Shown: positions 1 through 8,410 of the stretch, piece by piece
How positions within the stretch are numbered: the first letter of the stretch is position 1
Layout of the letters: every line of letters begins with the position of its first letter
Assembly: GCA_021819135.1 (NCBI GenBank)
Contig: JAKASE010000003.1
Span: forward strand, 62,001-126,000
Direction: 5' to 3'
Length of the DNA: 64,000 nt
Origin: Thermoplasmata archaeon
Lineage (GTDB): Archaea > Thermoplasmatota > Thermoplasmata > Lutacidiplasmatales > UBA184
Program-made: the position numbers and the translations under genes
The notes under the pieces: generated by a model
What the model was told of the DNA's origin: nothing
The model's input: the letters and a program-made list of their open reading frames with translations, nothing else
Database searches by the model: none

Positions 1-1202
1 CTCTCCGCCAGCAGGGCCATCAGGGTGTGGAAGGTCCGCTTTCCGGGACGGAGGACGTTGTGGTGGGCGGCATCGAGCGTGAAGTACGATCCGCGATTGT
101 TGAGGTTGATCCCGGTCCCGCGCACCGTCCCACCGCTTCCGAAGCCCATGAAGTTGCTCTGGATCGCGCTCACGTGGATCGCCCCGTCAGTGACCGAGAA
201 CGCGGTCGTGTCGCCCCCGCCCGGAGGAGCCGCCCCGGTGGAAGGGGCCGACGGATCGCGATCGGGGCGGGCGAGCAGCTCCGTCGGGAACCGGACGCTC
301 GCCGGGTCGCCGATGTACCTCGCCCGGTGGGCGTAGGCGACCGGCATCGTGCGGACGAGGGAGGCGACGTACTCGGCCTCGGGGACACCGGTCAGGTCCG
401 AAGGCTCGAGGAGCCGCAGCCAGAGGAGCGCGGTCGCTCCCTGGCTGTTGGGAGGGGTCGTGAGGACCTCATAGCCGCGGTACCGGATTCGATACGGCTC
501 GGTCCACTCGGCCCGGTAGCCATCGAGGTCCTCGAAGCGGAGGAGCCCGCCCTTATCCCGCATGTCCCGGTCGATCGCCCGGGCGAGCGCTCCGTGATAG
601 AATCCGTCGCCGCCGTCGTTCCCGATCGTCTCGAGGGTCCGGGCGAGCTCTGGCTGGCGGAGGACCGTCCCCGGTCGGACCGTCGCGTAGATCCGCTTCC
701 AGTCGTCGTCGGCCCGGGACACGGTACCGGTCGCGACCCGGATGAGGCCGGAACTCGCGGGAAATCCCTCCCGCGCATAGCGGACCGCCGGTGCGAGCAG
801 ATCGCGTAGGGGCATCGTCGTCCGGTCGGCGAGGAGCTGCCAGGAGGCGACGAGGCCGGGTACCATGAACGAGGAGAGCGGTCCGAACATCGGGATCGCG
901 CCTAGATGTCTTCGCCGGAAGAGATCGGGGTCAGCCGCGGCGGCCGCCCATCCGCTCCCGTTGACCGACCGCCGGCCGCCGTCCCGTACGACGGCGAAGA
1001 AGTCCGAGCCGAGCCCGTTCGCGTGAGGCTGCACCACGGTGAGCGCAGCACTGACGGCGATCGCGGCATCGTAGGCGTTCCCGCCCCGGTCGAGAACCGC
1101 GCGACCGACCCGCGAGCTCAGCGGGTGACCGGACGCGACCGCGCCCCGTTCTCCGGCGCGCCCCGTCGTTCCGTTCGATTTCGTGGGAGCAGAGCGGTCC
1201 AT
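1..1202 (-). CDS. ggt: Gamma-glutamyltransferase family protein, C-terminus cut by the window edge
   Basis: Reading from an ATG at 1202 leftwards gives an open frame that runs off position 1 without a stop (about 400 residues seen; the family is usually 500-580). The N-terminal part has the family pattern VASGHPLSSRVGRAVLDRGG followed by NAYDAAIAVSAAL and QPHANGLGSD. The autoprocessing site is visible as GGGDTTAFSV near residue 332, where the first Thr after Asp is the expected nucleophile, and GINLNNR follows downstream as in the substrate pocket of the small subunit. Known family role: hydrolysis or transfer of gamma-glutamyl groups, for example from glutathione, after self-cleavage into two subunits. 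I see no clear signal peptide, so it may act in the cytoplasm. The neighbour upstream is tRNA-Gly on the same strand. Confidence 0.9.
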   Translation of the reverse strand, partial: MDRSAPTKSNGTTGRAGERGAVASGHPLSSRVGRAVLDRGGNAYDAAIAVSAALTVVQPHANGLGSDFFAVVRDGGRRSVNGSGWAAAAADPDLFRRRHLGAIPMFGPLSSFMVPGLVASWQLLADRTTMPLRDLLAPAVRYAREGFPASSGLIRVATGTVSRADDDWKRIYATVRPGTVLRQPELARTLETIGNDGGDGFYHGALARAIDRDMRDKGGLLRFEDLDGYRAEWTEPYRIRYRGYEVLTTPPNSQGATALLWLRLLEPSDLTGVPEAEYVASLVRTMPVAYAHRARYIGDPASVRFPTELLARPDRDPSAPSTGAAPPGGGDTTAFSVTDGAIHVSAIQSNFMGFGSGGTVRGTGINLNNRGSYFTLDAAHHNVLRPGKRTFHTLMALLAE

Positions 1203-1223
1203 CGATCGCGGATCGGAGAGGAG

Positions 1224-1297
1224 TGCGGGCACCGGGATTTGAACCCGGGTTATAGGCTTGGCAAGCCTATGTGATAACCAGACTACACTATGCCCGC
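1224..1297 (-). tRNA. tRNA-Gly, anticodon GCC
   Basis: On the minus strand a cloverleaf folds from 1297 to 1224. The acceptor stem is GCGGGCA with TGCCCGC, the anticodon stem TAGGC/GCCTA encloses the loop TTGCCAA (anticodon GCC), and the T arm is CCGGG-TTCAAAT-CCCGG. The D stem has three good pairs and one U-U mismatch. No intron is present and no CCA is encoded after the discriminator A at 1224. Confidence 0.95.
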
Positions 1298-1324
1298 AGC
1301 GACGGGGGCCATCCGCCGGTCTAT

Positions 1325-1471
1325 CTAAAGCCGCTGGCGGGAACTCATCGTGCGAGGTGTCGTGGACCCGGGGCACGTCGAACAGCAGTCCGCTCCCACC
1401 GAGCAGCAGGCGCAGCACTTGCAACACGACGTACACTGGCAGCAGGCACAGGCCGGGCCGACCGCGACCAT
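1325..1471 (-). CDS. Cysteine-rich 48-residue mini-protein (metallothionein-like composition)
   Basis: A short minus-strand frame from ATG 1471 to TAG 1325-1327 encodes 48 residues with 13 cysteines, all between residues 8 and 33, including the core ACACCQCTSCCKCCACC. The C-terminal 15 residues are Ser/Thr/Arg-rich and lack Cys. A TATA-like box (CTTTACGTAG, 1494-1503) is centred 27 bp before the ATG, the normal spacing for a leaderless archaeal gene. I do not recognise a family. The density of Cys pairs resembles metallothioneins or other metal- or cluster-binding peptides, but this is inference from composition. The opposite strand is also open over 1350-1553 (Gln/His-rich), a direct consequence of the TGC codons. 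Confidence 0.5.
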   Translation of the reverse strand: MVAVGPACACCQCTSCCKCCACCSVGADCCSTCPGSTTPRTMSSRQRL

Positions 1472-1493
1472 GAGGGGCGGAAGGGCGGACCGC

Positions 1494-1503
1494 TACGTAA
1501 AGC
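1494..1503 (-). promoter_or_regulatory. TATA-like box of the Cys-rich mini-gene
   Basis: CTTTACGTAG on the minus strand stands out as AT-rich in GC-rich surroundings and is centred about 27 bp upstream of ATG 1471. Confidence 0.45.
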
Positions 1504-1576
1504 TCGCTCCGCCGGTCGCCTCGGTTCCCATTATTACCGCCGAAGGGTCGTAGTCGGCTTCGGCCGAGGGGGCCCG

Positions 1577-2347
1577 TTGGACGAAGTCTGGAAGGCCGGC
1601 GACACCGGCGTGCTGAAACGCGCCGGGCACCCCGCGCGTCTCGTCCGTCTGGCGGAGGGACCACAGCCGGTCGGCGAGGAGGGGGTCATCGATCTCACCG
1701 CGCAGATCGGGCGGACGCCGGGCGAGAGCGTCGTCTGGTCGGGGACCCCGTTCGCGCTCCTGCGGCCGTCGCTCTCCGACCTTCTGGCCGGGGTGCGACG
1801 GGGCGCGCAGATCATCACCCCGAAGGACGCGGTGCGCCTCCTCTATCTCGCCGGGGTTGGACCCGGAGGTCACGTCGCGGAGGCCGGCAGTGGGAGCGGC
1901 GCCCTGACGATCGCCCTCGCGTACGCGGTCGGACCGAGCGGTCATGTGACCTCGTTCGATCGCCGACGGGAGTTCCTTGCCGCCGCCCGGTCGAACGTCG
2001 CCCGCTCCGGTCTGGGGGACCGTGTGACGTTCCGGGAGCGGGACGTTGCCACCGAGGGGATCGACGTCTCGGGTCTCACGAGCATCGTGCTCGATCTTCC
2101 CGAGCCGTGGGCGGTCCTCGCCGCGGTCCGGGTCGCCCTCGCCCGGGGGGGTTTCGTGGCGACGTACACGCCGACGTACAACCAGCTCGAGCGGACGATC
2201 CGGGCGCTCCGCGAGCTCGCCTTCGACGAGGTCCAGGCGCTCGAGGTGCTCGAGCGGGGGCTCCACGTCGGCGAGGGGGGGACCCGTCCGGAGTTCGAGA
2301 TGCTGGGCCACACGGGCTTCCTCGCCAGCGGCCGCAAGGTTGACTGA
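1577..2347 (+). CDS. trmI: tRNA (adenine-N1)-methyltransferase, TrmI family
   Basis: Encodes a 256-residue SAM-dependent methyltransferase of the TrmI family, which makes m1A at positions 57/58 of archaeal tRNA. The N-terminal beta domain shows the family pattern (AGD near residue 7, then GVIDLTAQIG and G). The SAM motif EAGSGSGALTIALA sits near residue 100, followed by the acidic SVTSFDRR-like strand, and LDLPEPW near residue 175 is the family's active-site loop. The frame is open far upstream, but TTG 1577 is the start that keeps the whole N-terminal domain; the alternative GTG at 1610 would cut into it. An AT-rich patch at 1530-1537 could be the promoter. The next gene starts 2 bp after the stop. 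Confidence 0.9.
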   Translation: MDEVWKAGDTGVLKRAGHPARLVRLAEGPQPVGEEGVIDLTAQIGRTPGESVVWSGTPFALLRPSLSDLLAGVRRGAQIITPKDAVRLLYLAGVGPGGHVAEAGSGSGALTIALAYAVGPSGHVTSFDRRREFLAAARSNVARSGLGDRVTFRERDVATEGIDVSGLTSIVLDLPEPWAVLAAVRVALARGGFVATYTPTYNQLERTIRALRELAFDEVQALEVLERGLHVGEGGTRPEFEMLGHTGFLASGRKVD

Positions 2348-2349
2348 CC

Positions 2350-3141
2350 ATGCCGGTCGCCTCCCTTCCGCTGTCGCTCGGGGCGCTCGTCGGGGTCGGG
2401 CTCTCGGGGGGATTCGTTTGGTGGGAGGTGGGGCGGTTCGCGGTCCCGCAGGTCCCCGTCAGCCTGTTCGACGAACGCCGCGAACTGTTCGCGTACACCG
2501 CCGGGCTGTTCGTCGGGGTCCCGCTCGCCGTCGCCTTCATCCTGTTCGAGCTCTCGATGGGGACCGGGACCCTCGAGAGCGCGCTCCTGTTCCTCGCCGC
2601 CATCGTCGCGGGCGGGGAGATCGCCCAGTGGGCGCTCCTGCGGAGCCGCTACTGGGGGCGGAGCGAGAGCGGCCCGTTCTACGCGCTCGGGTTCCGGTCC
2701 GCGATCGGGGGGATCATCGCGCTCGCCCTCGTCACCCAGTACTTCGGGACCTCAAGTCCGACCCCGGACGGCATCGCGCTCGCGCTGGTCGAGTCGGTCG
2801 CGGTGGTCGGGCTCGAGGTCGCCGGGGCGCTCCTCTCGGGCCGGGCCCGCCCCGGGAGCGGGCGCGTGGGGGGCGGGCCGGTCTCGGGCGGGATCTTCGG
2901 GGCGGTCGGGTTCTTCCTCATCGGGCTCGGATCGATCGCCGGCGAAACGTTCGCGTTCGGCGGCGCGATCGTCGCGCTGCTCGGCGCGGGGTTGGTCTAC
3001 CGGCGGCTTCGACCGACGCTCGCCGAGATCCCTCCCCCCGGGGCGAGCGCGCCCCCTCCCCCGCCGAAGAGCCCTCCCTCGTACGGCCGCACCGACCGCG
3101 GGCGCTCCGAGGAGAGGACCGAACGGCGCCACCGGGCCTAG
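2350..3141 (+). CDS. Multi-pass membrane protein of unknown function
   Basis: 263 residues with about seven hydrophobic segments: residues 5-22, 48-66, 77-95, 115-130, 139-158, 180-200 and 205-218. The tail of about 45 residues is Pro/Arg-rich and probably cytoplasmic. A conserved-looking polar segment, SRYWGRSESGP, lies between the third and fourth segments. I do not recognise a family. It begins 2 bp after trmI and is probably cotranscribed with it; nothing in the sequence ties it to tRNA modification. Confidence 0.75.
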   Translation: MPVASLPLSLGALVGVGLSGGFVWWEVGRFAVPQVPVSLFDERRELFAYTAGLFVGVPLAVAFILFELSMGTGTLESALLFLAAIVAGGEIAQWALLRSRYWGRSESGPFYALGFRSAIGGIIALALVTQYFGTSSPTPDGIALALVESVAVVGLEVAGALLSGRARPGSGRVGGGPVSGGIFGAVGFFLIGLGSIAGETFAFGGAIVALLGAGLVYRRLRPTLAEIPPPGASAPPPPPKSPPSYGRTDRGRSEERTERRHRA

Positions 3142-3182
3142 CGACGCGGGTCCGTGCCGGGGAGCGGGCCTTCCACCGGTAA

Positions 3183-3192
3183 GGGTTTAAGG
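3183..3192 (+). promoter_or_regulatory. TATA-like box for the gene at 3215
   Basis: GGGTTTAAGG is centred 27 bp before ATG 3215, the spacing expected for a leaderless archaeal transcript. Confidence 0.6.
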
Positions 3193-3214
3193 AGGGCCGT
3201 TTCAGAGCGACCGC

Positions 3215-3640
3215 ATGCCCTCCGAGCGCGAGCCCGTGCCGTTCATGCGTCGTCTTCGGCACGGGATGCGGGTGTTCCGGGCCGAGATCTCGATCTTCGT
3301 TCTCGCGGTCGGGGTCCTGCTCACCGTCCTCGCCGCGGGGTACTTCACCCCGCTCTCGAGCTCCGGCGTGTTCTCCACGATCAACAGCGAGACCGCGCAG
3401 CCGAACGCCAACTACAACCTCGTGTTCGTCATCGTCGGACCGATCGTCGCCATCGTCGGGGCGTACCTGGTGGGGGCGTACTACAACGCCCGCCACAAGT
3501 TCGAACGGCTCATGCTCACGAAGAGCAAGGCCGAGTTCCTCCGGAACATCCCCGACCTCGAGCAGCTCCTCTGGGACCTCACCCCGCGCGACGAGGTCCG
3601 CTACGCGGAGAAGTGCACGGAGCTTCGGGTCCGCCGGTAG
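3215..3640 (+). CDS. Small two-span archaeal membrane protein
   Basis: 141 residues. A basic N-terminus precedes transmembrane segment 1 (about 27-46) and transmembrane segment 2 (about 70-90). A charged cytoplasmic tail follows with KSKAEFLRNIPDLEQLLWDL, likely helical. The arrangement resembles the short archaeal DUF3198-type membrane proteins, a recollection I cannot verify here. It has its own TATA box at 3183-3192. Function unknown. Confidence 0.75.
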   Translation: MPSEREPVPFMRRLRHGMRVFRAEISIFVLAVGVLLTVLAAGYFTPLSSSGVFSTINSETAQPNANYNLVFVIVGPIVAIVGAYLVGAYYNARHKFERLMLTKSKAEFLRNIPDLEQLLWDLTPRDEVRYAEKCTELRVRR

Positions 3641-3696
3641 TCCCGGCCCGCTCGGTCGTGTTAAGTACGCCTCCCCGGTGAACGCGCCGGGGGACC

Positions 3697-4593
3697 ATGG
3701 CCGCGGGGAGGGGGACGGAGACGTTCCGCTTCCGTCGGCTGGAGAAGCCCGAGGAGTTCCGCCAGGTCTCCGAGCTCGAGGAGGCGGTCTGGGGGCCGGA
3801 GGGGACCGTCGGTGCACCGCCCCCGCTCCTTCGCATCTTCCAGGACAACGGGGGGCTCGTCCTGGGCGCCTTCGTCGACATCTATCTCGCCGGGGTCACC
3901 ACCTCGCTGATCGGCTGGGACGGCCAGTCGCTCTACCACGTGGCGCATCTCACGGCGGTCCGACCAGAATACCAGAACCATCACCTCGGCTTCCGGTTGA
4001 AGGCGTACCAGCGGGAGGAGGTCCTCAAGCTCGGGCTCTCAGAGATCCGGGGGACGTTCGACCCGCTCCAGAGCCGCAACGCCTGGCTGTTCGTCCGGCG
4101 CCTCGGGGCCGTGCCCGACCGGTACTTCCCGCACTACTTCGGTCAGCTCCACGACACCCTGAGCCGGGGGACGGAGACCGACCGGCTGCGGTACTCCTGG
4201 ACCCTCGCCACCCCGGAGGTGGAGCGGCGGCTCGCCGGGACCGTCCCGTCCGCCGAGGACGACCGCCAACGATGGGAGCGTTCGGCCCCGATCGTCGAGA
4301 CGGAGACCGGGGAGACCGGCCTCCGGGTCCCGAGCGCGGTCGCGGAACCGAGCGGTCCGAGCGCCCACCTCGAGATCCCGTTCGATCTCGAGGCCCTCCT
4401 CGAGCACGACCCGGCCGGGGCGCGGCGGTGGCGTCACGCGGTGCGGGATGCCTTCCGCTTCGCCTTCGACCTCGGGTACGTCGTGGACGATTACACTGTC
4501 CTGAGCGCCGAGCACGAGCGTCGGGGCTTCTACCTCCTATCGAAGCGGTCGGGCCCGACCGAACCGAAGCGGTCCGCGACCCCGAGCTTATAA
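3697..4593 (+). CDS. GNAT-fold protein, COG3375-like predicted acyltransferase
   Basis: 298 residues. The core resembles the GNAT-superfamily proteins of COG3375: FRQVSELEEAVWGPE (residues 21-35), then GAFVDIYLAGV, YHVAHLTAVRPEYQNHHLG with the acetyl-CoA-binding-like loop around residues 85-100, and RGTFDPLQSRNAWLFVRRLGA (residues 115-135), which is highly typical of this group. Substrate unknown. The C-terminal third carries a family-type extension. A TATA-like GTGTTAAGTA at 3658-3667 gives a leader of a few bases. The stop codon lies inside the TATA box of the next gene. Confidence 0.8.
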   Translation: MAAGRGTETFRFRRLEKPEEFRQVSELEEAVWGPEGTVGAPPPLLRIFQDNGGLVLGAFVDIYLAGVTTSLIGWDGQSLYHVAHLTAVRPEYQNHHLGFRLKAYQREEVLKLGLSEIRGTFDPLQSRNAWLFVRRLGAVPDRYFPHYFGQLHDTLSRGTETDRLRYSWTLATPEVERRLAGTVPSAEDDRQRWERSAPIVETETGETGLRVPSAVAEPSGPSAHLEIPFDLEALLEHDPAGARRWRHAVRDAFRFAFDLGYVVDDYTVLSAEHERRGFYLLSKRSGPTEPKRSATPSL

Positions 4594-4595
4594 GC
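4586..4595 (+). promoter_or_regulatory. Palindromic TATA box GCTTATAAGC for the DUF4129 gene
   Basis: A perfect 10-bp palindrome overlapping the stop codon of the GNAT gene. Its centre is 42 bp before ATG 4633, implying a leader of about 16 nt. Confidence 0.6.
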
Positions 4596-4632
4596 GCGGA
4601 GAGGGGCTCACGAACGGCGGAGGTCCCGCACG

Positions 4633-5550
4633 ATGCCGCCTCCTCCACCTCGGAGTCTCCAACCCTCCGCCCCGCTCCTCGTCGTGCTGCTGGTCGCCCT
4701 CGCGGTCGGGGCGGCCGCGAGCCTGCTCATCGGCGCGGCGATCGGGCCGTCCGGTCCGCCTCCCCCGGGAGCCGAGCTCGTCCTTCCGGGATCGTACTTC
4801 ATCCTCGGGCTCTGGGTGTTCCTGGGCGCCCTCGTCGCCTCCGTCCTCTACCAGCGTCTCTCGAGCCGGTCCTCGGCCTCCTCGAACCGTCTCCTCGTCA
4901 CGACGCTCGTGACGGTCCTGGTCGCGGTCGCCTTCCTCGCGGCGATGCGGGCCTGGGGCGGGGCCGGTCCCTCCTCCGCCGGCGAGGTCTCTCCCGGGCA
5001 GAACTCGACCGGCACGATCCCTCCCGGCGGGAACCTCACGAACGCTTCGGGCACGGGGAACATGACCGCGTTCTACTTCCCCGGCCTCCCTTCCTGGCTT
5101 CCGTTCGTGCTCCTGGTGGCCGCGATCCTGGTCGTGGCCTTCATCGCCGTGCCCGCGATCGGGAGATTCCTCGTCGACCGCCGGGTCGGTCGCCCGCCGA
5201 CCGATCGCGACGCGGCCGAGGCGCAAGGGGTGGAGGAGACCCTCCGCGGGGCGTCCCGGGCCCTCGAGCAGGGCGGGGACCCGAGGGCGGTCATCGTGGG
5301 GCTGTACTCCGATCTGCTCCTCCGTCTGGGGCCGATCATCGGTAGCGTGGAGCCCGAGACCCCGGAGGAGATCCGGAGGGGCTACCTGCTCCGTCTCGGG
5401 ATACGCCCCGGAGCGGCGACCGAGCTCACCCGGCTCTTCGAGGAGGCCCGGTACTCCTCCCATCCGCTCGGCCCCGGGGAGGCCGAACGGGCCCGCCATG
5501 CGCTCGACGCCGCCGTGGAGGACCTCTCACACCGCTCCGAGGAGGAGTGA
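4633..5550 (+). CDS. DUF4129 domain membrane protein
   Basis: 305 residues with three transmembrane segments (about 15-36, 55-75, 88-105), an extracytoplasmic Ser/Thr/Asn/Gly-rich loop with several N-glycosylation-type sequons (NST, NLT, NAS, NMT), and a fourth segment at about 153-175. The cytoplasmic C-terminal domain has the DUF4129 signature: TPEEIRRGYLLRLG, then LTRLFEEARYSSHPL and a closing ERARHAL helix. Proteins of this type sit beside DUF58 and MoxR genes and often transglutaminases; here DUF58 follows directly and MoxR lies 3 kb on. The biochemical role is not established; an envelope-associated assembly role is the usual inference. Confidence 0.85.
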   Translation: MPPPPPRSLQPSAPLLVVLLVALAVGAAASLLIGAAIGPSGPPPPGAELVLPGSYFILGLWVFLGALVASVLYQRLSSRSSASSNRLLVTTLVTVLVAVAFLAAMRAWGGAGPSSAGEVSPGQNSTGTIPPGGNLTNASGTGNMTAFYFPGLPSWLPFVLLVAAILVVAFIAVPAIGRFLVDRRVGRPPTDRDAAEAQGVEETLRGASRALEQGGDPRAVIVGLYSDLLLRLGPIIGSVEPETPEEIRRGYLLRLGIRPGAATELTRLFEEARYSSHPLGPGEAERARHALDAAVEDLSHRSEEE

Positions 5551-5556
5551 GAGGGG

Positions 5557-5967
5557 ATGACCCGCTGGGCGATCGGGATCACGCTCCCGGCGATCGCGGC
5601 CTGCGCGGTCGCGATCGCGGTCTGGGCGGGCTCGAACCTCGCGATCGCGCTCCCGGCCAGCGTCGCCGCGGTGGCGGCCGCCTCGCTCCTCTTCGCGGAG
5701 GCGTTCGTCCGAAGGCCGACGGTCGACGGCGGCGCGCTCCCTCCCCCCGAAGGAGGCCCGGCGGCCCGGCTCCGAGACTCGCTCCGCTCTGGCACGCTCG
5801 GCCACGAGTCGATCGTCGACCAGGTCGACCGCCTCGAGCGCTCCGCCGGGAACCCCGGGCTCCCGGTCCGGCTCCGGGAGGAGCTCGAACAGCTCGCTCG
5901 TCTCCCTCCGGGGGAGTTCCTGCGCTACCTCGACGAACGCCTCGATCGGATCGAGGAAGGGTCGTGA
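5557..5967 (+). CDS. Small two-span membrane protein in the DUF4129-DUF58 cluster
   Basis: 136 residues with two hydrophobic segments (about 5-24 and 27-48), then a Pro-rich linker and a charged helical tail containing DQVDRLERSAG and FLRYLDERLDRIEE. Starts 6 bp after the DUF4129 gene, and its stop overlaps the GTG start of the DUF58 gene (GTGA), so the three are translationally coupled. No family recognised. Confidence 0.75.
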   Translation: MTRWAIGITLPAIAACAVAIAVWAGSNLAIALPASVAAVAAASLLFAEAFVRRPTVDGGALPPPEGGPAARLRDSLRSGTLGHESIVDQVDRLERSAGNPGLPVRLREELEQLARLPPGEFLRYLDERLDRIEEGS

Positions 5968-7259
5968 GCCGGCCCGCGAACGCCGACCGCGGGCTCCGGT
6001 GGAGTCCTCTCGCTCTCGCCCTGTTCGCCACCGGGGCCGCGCTGCTCGTCGGCGGCGTGGGCCTCCGCTCGCCGGTGCCGCTGTTCCTGGCCCTCCCGCT
6101 CCTCCTCGCCGCTCCGGCGGCCGCGTTGTCGGGCCCCCGCGGCCCCCCTCGCCTCACGCTCGAACGGGAGGCCCTCGGCAGCGGGACGGACGTGACCGTC
6201 CGGCACCGGCTCGGTTCGCTCGACGGCACCGACCTCCGCGCGGTCGAGGTCGCGGCCGAGCCCCCGGCCGGAATGACCGAGTTCGCCCCTCCGAGCGAGT
6301 CGCGGAACCGGGAGGCGCTCGAGATCGACCGGCATTGGCGGACCCAGGAGCCGTCGATCTCGGTGGTCCCCGTCCCCCGCGTCGTCTGGAGGGATCCGCT
6401 CGGCCTCGTCGAGCGGCCGGCGCATATCGAGATCGAGCCGCTGGTGGTCGAGCGGTACCCTCCCGAGCTGCTCCGGGTCGGGACGTTCCGCCTGCGTCAC
6501 ACCATCGCGCTGCCCGGGGAGATCCGGTCGCGGCGGATCGGCAGTGTCGGGGACTTCTACGGCCTTCGCGAGGCCCGACCGAGCGATCCGTTCCGGCGGA
6601 TCAACTGGCGGGCGAGCGCCCGCGCCGGTCGGCTGCTGGCCAACGAGTACGAGCTCGATCGGACGGGGGACGTCCTCATCCTGCTCGATGCGCGGGCCAC
6701 CTCGCTCGGCCGCCGGATCGACGAGCGGATCCTGTCGATCTCCCGTGGGGCGGCGGCCGGCCTCGCGGCAGCGTTCCTCCGCACGAAGAACCGGGTCGGC
6801 CTCGGGGTGTTCTCCGAGTTCCTCGACGCCGTCCCGCTCTCCATGGGCCGCGCGCAGGGGATCCGGATCCGCTCCCGTCTCCTCGCCGCGCGTCGCGGGC
6901 CGGAGGGCGTGCCGCCCGAGCGCGCGGCCGTGTCGCTCGGACGGTACTTCCCGCCCGGTACGACCACGATCCTGCTCTCCTCGCTCGCCGAGGACGTGAC
7001 CGAGGACCTCACGGTCTACCTGCGTCGTCGGGGCTACCCGGTCGTGGTCCTGAGCGCCTCGCCGCTCCCGCTCTTCCCGGAGGAGCGGATGCTCTCGGAA
7101 GCGGAGGAGGCGATCGTCACCCGGATCGTCCGGCTCGCCCGTCGGGTACGCATCGCCCGCTCCTGGGCGGACGCCCCGACCGTCGACTGGTCGGACTACT
7201 GGTCGCTCGGGGAGTTCGTCGACTTCCTGCACCGACCGGAGTACCGGAGGGTCCGATGA
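5964..7259 (+). CDS. DUF58 domain protein (MoxR-associated, vWA-like)
   Basis: 431 residues from GTG 5964, chosen because it overlaps the previous stop as GTGA. Two transmembrane helices at about 13-52 lead to a beta-rich segment and then the DUF58 core: GEIRSRRIGSVGDFYGLREARPSDP-type sequence with R-x-INWRASARAG (near residues 195-220). The vWA-like strand DVLILLDA follows near residue 235. DUF58 proteins partner MoxR AAA+ ATPases in bacteria and archaea, probably in maturation of metal-containing or envelope proteins. The downstream gene overlaps by 4 bp. Confidence 0.9.
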   Translation: MSRPANADRGLRWSPLALALFATGAALLVGGVGLRSPVPLFLALPLLLAAPAAALSGPRGPPRLTLEREALGSGTDVTVRHRLGSLDGTDLRAVEVAAEPPAGMTEFAPPSESRNREALEIDRHWRTQEPSISVVPVPRVVWRDPLGLVERPAHIEIEPLVVERYPPELLRVGTFRLRHTIALPGEIRSRRIGSVGDFYGLREARPSDPFRRINWRASARAGRLLANEYELDRTGDVLILLDARATSLGRRIDERILSISRGAAAGLAAAFLRTKNRVGLGVFSEFLDAVPLSMGRAQGIRIRSRLLAARRGPEGVPPERAAVSLGRYFPPGTTTILLSSLAEDVTEDLTVYLRRRGYPVVVLSASPLPLFPEERMLSEAEEAIVTRIVRLARRVRIARSWADAPTVDWSDYWSLGEFVDFLHRPEYRRVR

Positions 7260-7783
7260 GCGAACGTCTTCCCCTCGGGGCCCGGCGGCTTGCCTCCCTC
7301 CTCTCGGCCGTGCCGCTCTTTGCCGCCGGGGGGCTCCTCGGACTCCTGGCCGACGTCCCTCGGCCCTGGGGAGTGGGGGTCTCGGTCGCCCTCATCGCGG
7401 TCGGGGTAGGGCTCCGGTGGGGGAGATCGGCGCTCGTGCGCGCCACCGCGCCCGGCCCGGTCCTGCTCGCGCTCGCCTTCGGGGCGCTCTCGAGTCCGCT
7501 CAGTCTTCTCGCGGAGCTCGCGGCCGGCCTCGCGGGCCTCGCGTTCCTGCTCTGGCTCGCGGACGATCCCGCCCGGCCCCGGGGGACCGTCGGGCTCGCG
7601 GCGACCTCGTTCCTGGTCCCCTCGCTCGCCCTGGGGATCGCCTGGGGGAGCGCGCTCCTCCTCCCCTCGGAGGCCGCTCCCGTGGGCGTCGCCGCCGGGC
7701 TGCTCGTCTTCGCGATCGGCGCGCTGGCCTTCCTGGCCGTCCGTCCGTCCCTGCTCGACGCCGAGGCGCCGGTAACCTCATAG
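7256..7783 (+). CDS. Hydrophobic membrane protein closing the DUF58 operon
   Basis: 175 residues from ATG 7256, which overlaps the DUF58 stop (ATGA). At least six hydrophobic stretches cover almost the whole chain, with only short charged loops such as LADDPARPRG. No motif that I recognise. Translational coupling argues that it works with the DUF4129/DUF58 proteins in the membrane. Confidence 0.75.
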   Translation: MSERLPLGARRLASLLSAVPLFAAGGLLGLLADVPRPWGVGVSVALIAVGVGLRWGRSALVRATAPGPVLLALAFGALSSPLSLLAELAAGLAGLAFLLWLADDPARPRGTVGLAATSFLVPSLALGIAWGSALLLPSEAAPVGVAAGLLVFAIGALAFLAVRPSLLDAEAPVTS

Positions 7784-8092
7784 CGGGCTCCGGGATGCCG
7801 AAAGCGGCGGGGCCACGTGTCCCGCCCGGGTACCGACGAAGGGTCCCTCTTGACTCAACGCGGACGGGTCGTCCGTCGAGGATGACGTGAGGACAACCCC
7901 GGTGTCCGACACCCCCCGCCGGGGTCAGACCGCTGAGAGGGCGAGCGCCTCCTGTGACGCGGATCGTTACGGCGGGGGAACATCGGCCGCCGTCCCGTCG
8001 TCGCCCTCCCCGAGCGTGCCGGCCGTCCACCCGACCCGCGCGGAGGCGGACCGTGACCGGCCCATGGCGGTCAATCGACCGCGGTCGACAGT
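7784..8092. other. Intergenic stretch with no supported gene
   Basis: Between convergent genes. Only a 31-codon frame at 7795 and shadow frames are open; no family, TATA box or RNA fold is convincing. Confidence 0.5.
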
Positions 8093-8389
8093 TCAGGGAG
8101 TGGGCGGGAGGGCTCCTCCGGCCCTCGTAGACATCGCACCGTGCCGCGCCTGCCACCCCAGCGCGAAGAAGACGAACGAGACGGTCACGAGCACCCCCCC
8201 GCTGATCATCAGGGCCACCATGGATCCCAGGGCCCCGGAGGGGCACCCGATGGTGTTGGACGACCCGCAGAGGCTGTACCACTCAGAAAATCCCTCGGCG
8301 ATCAGCGGCACTCCGGCGGCGAGCAGCACCGCCCCTCCCAGCAAGTACGCCGCGAACCGAGCGGCCCGGTCGAGCGACAGATCATGCAT
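8093..8389 (-). CDS. Small two-span membrane protein
   Basis: 98 residues from ATG 8389. Hydrophobic segments at about 10-30 and 55-78 flank a short loop with two cysteines (SLCGSSNTIGCPSG), which could form a disulfide outside the membrane. No recognised family. A good TATA box at 8411-8420 supports it as a real leaderless gene. Confidence 0.65.
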   Translation of the reverse strand: MHDLSLDRAARFAAYLLGGAVLLAAGVPLIAEGFSEWYSLCGSSNTIGCPSGALGSMVALMISGGVLVTVSFVFFALGWQARHGAMSTRAGGALPPTP

Positions 8390-8410
8390 GCCGACCGGAG
8401 GGAGTCTGCC

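Noticed and set aside
1350-1553. Plus-strand Gln/His-rich 67-residue frame
   Set aside because: It is the complement of the TGC-rich Cys frame on the minus strand, has no promoter at leaderless distance and no family pattern.
7870-7940. C/D-box-like signals (GATGA ... CTGA)
   Set aside because: The C box does not match RTGATGA, no inner C'/D' pair is seen, and such matches are expected by chance.
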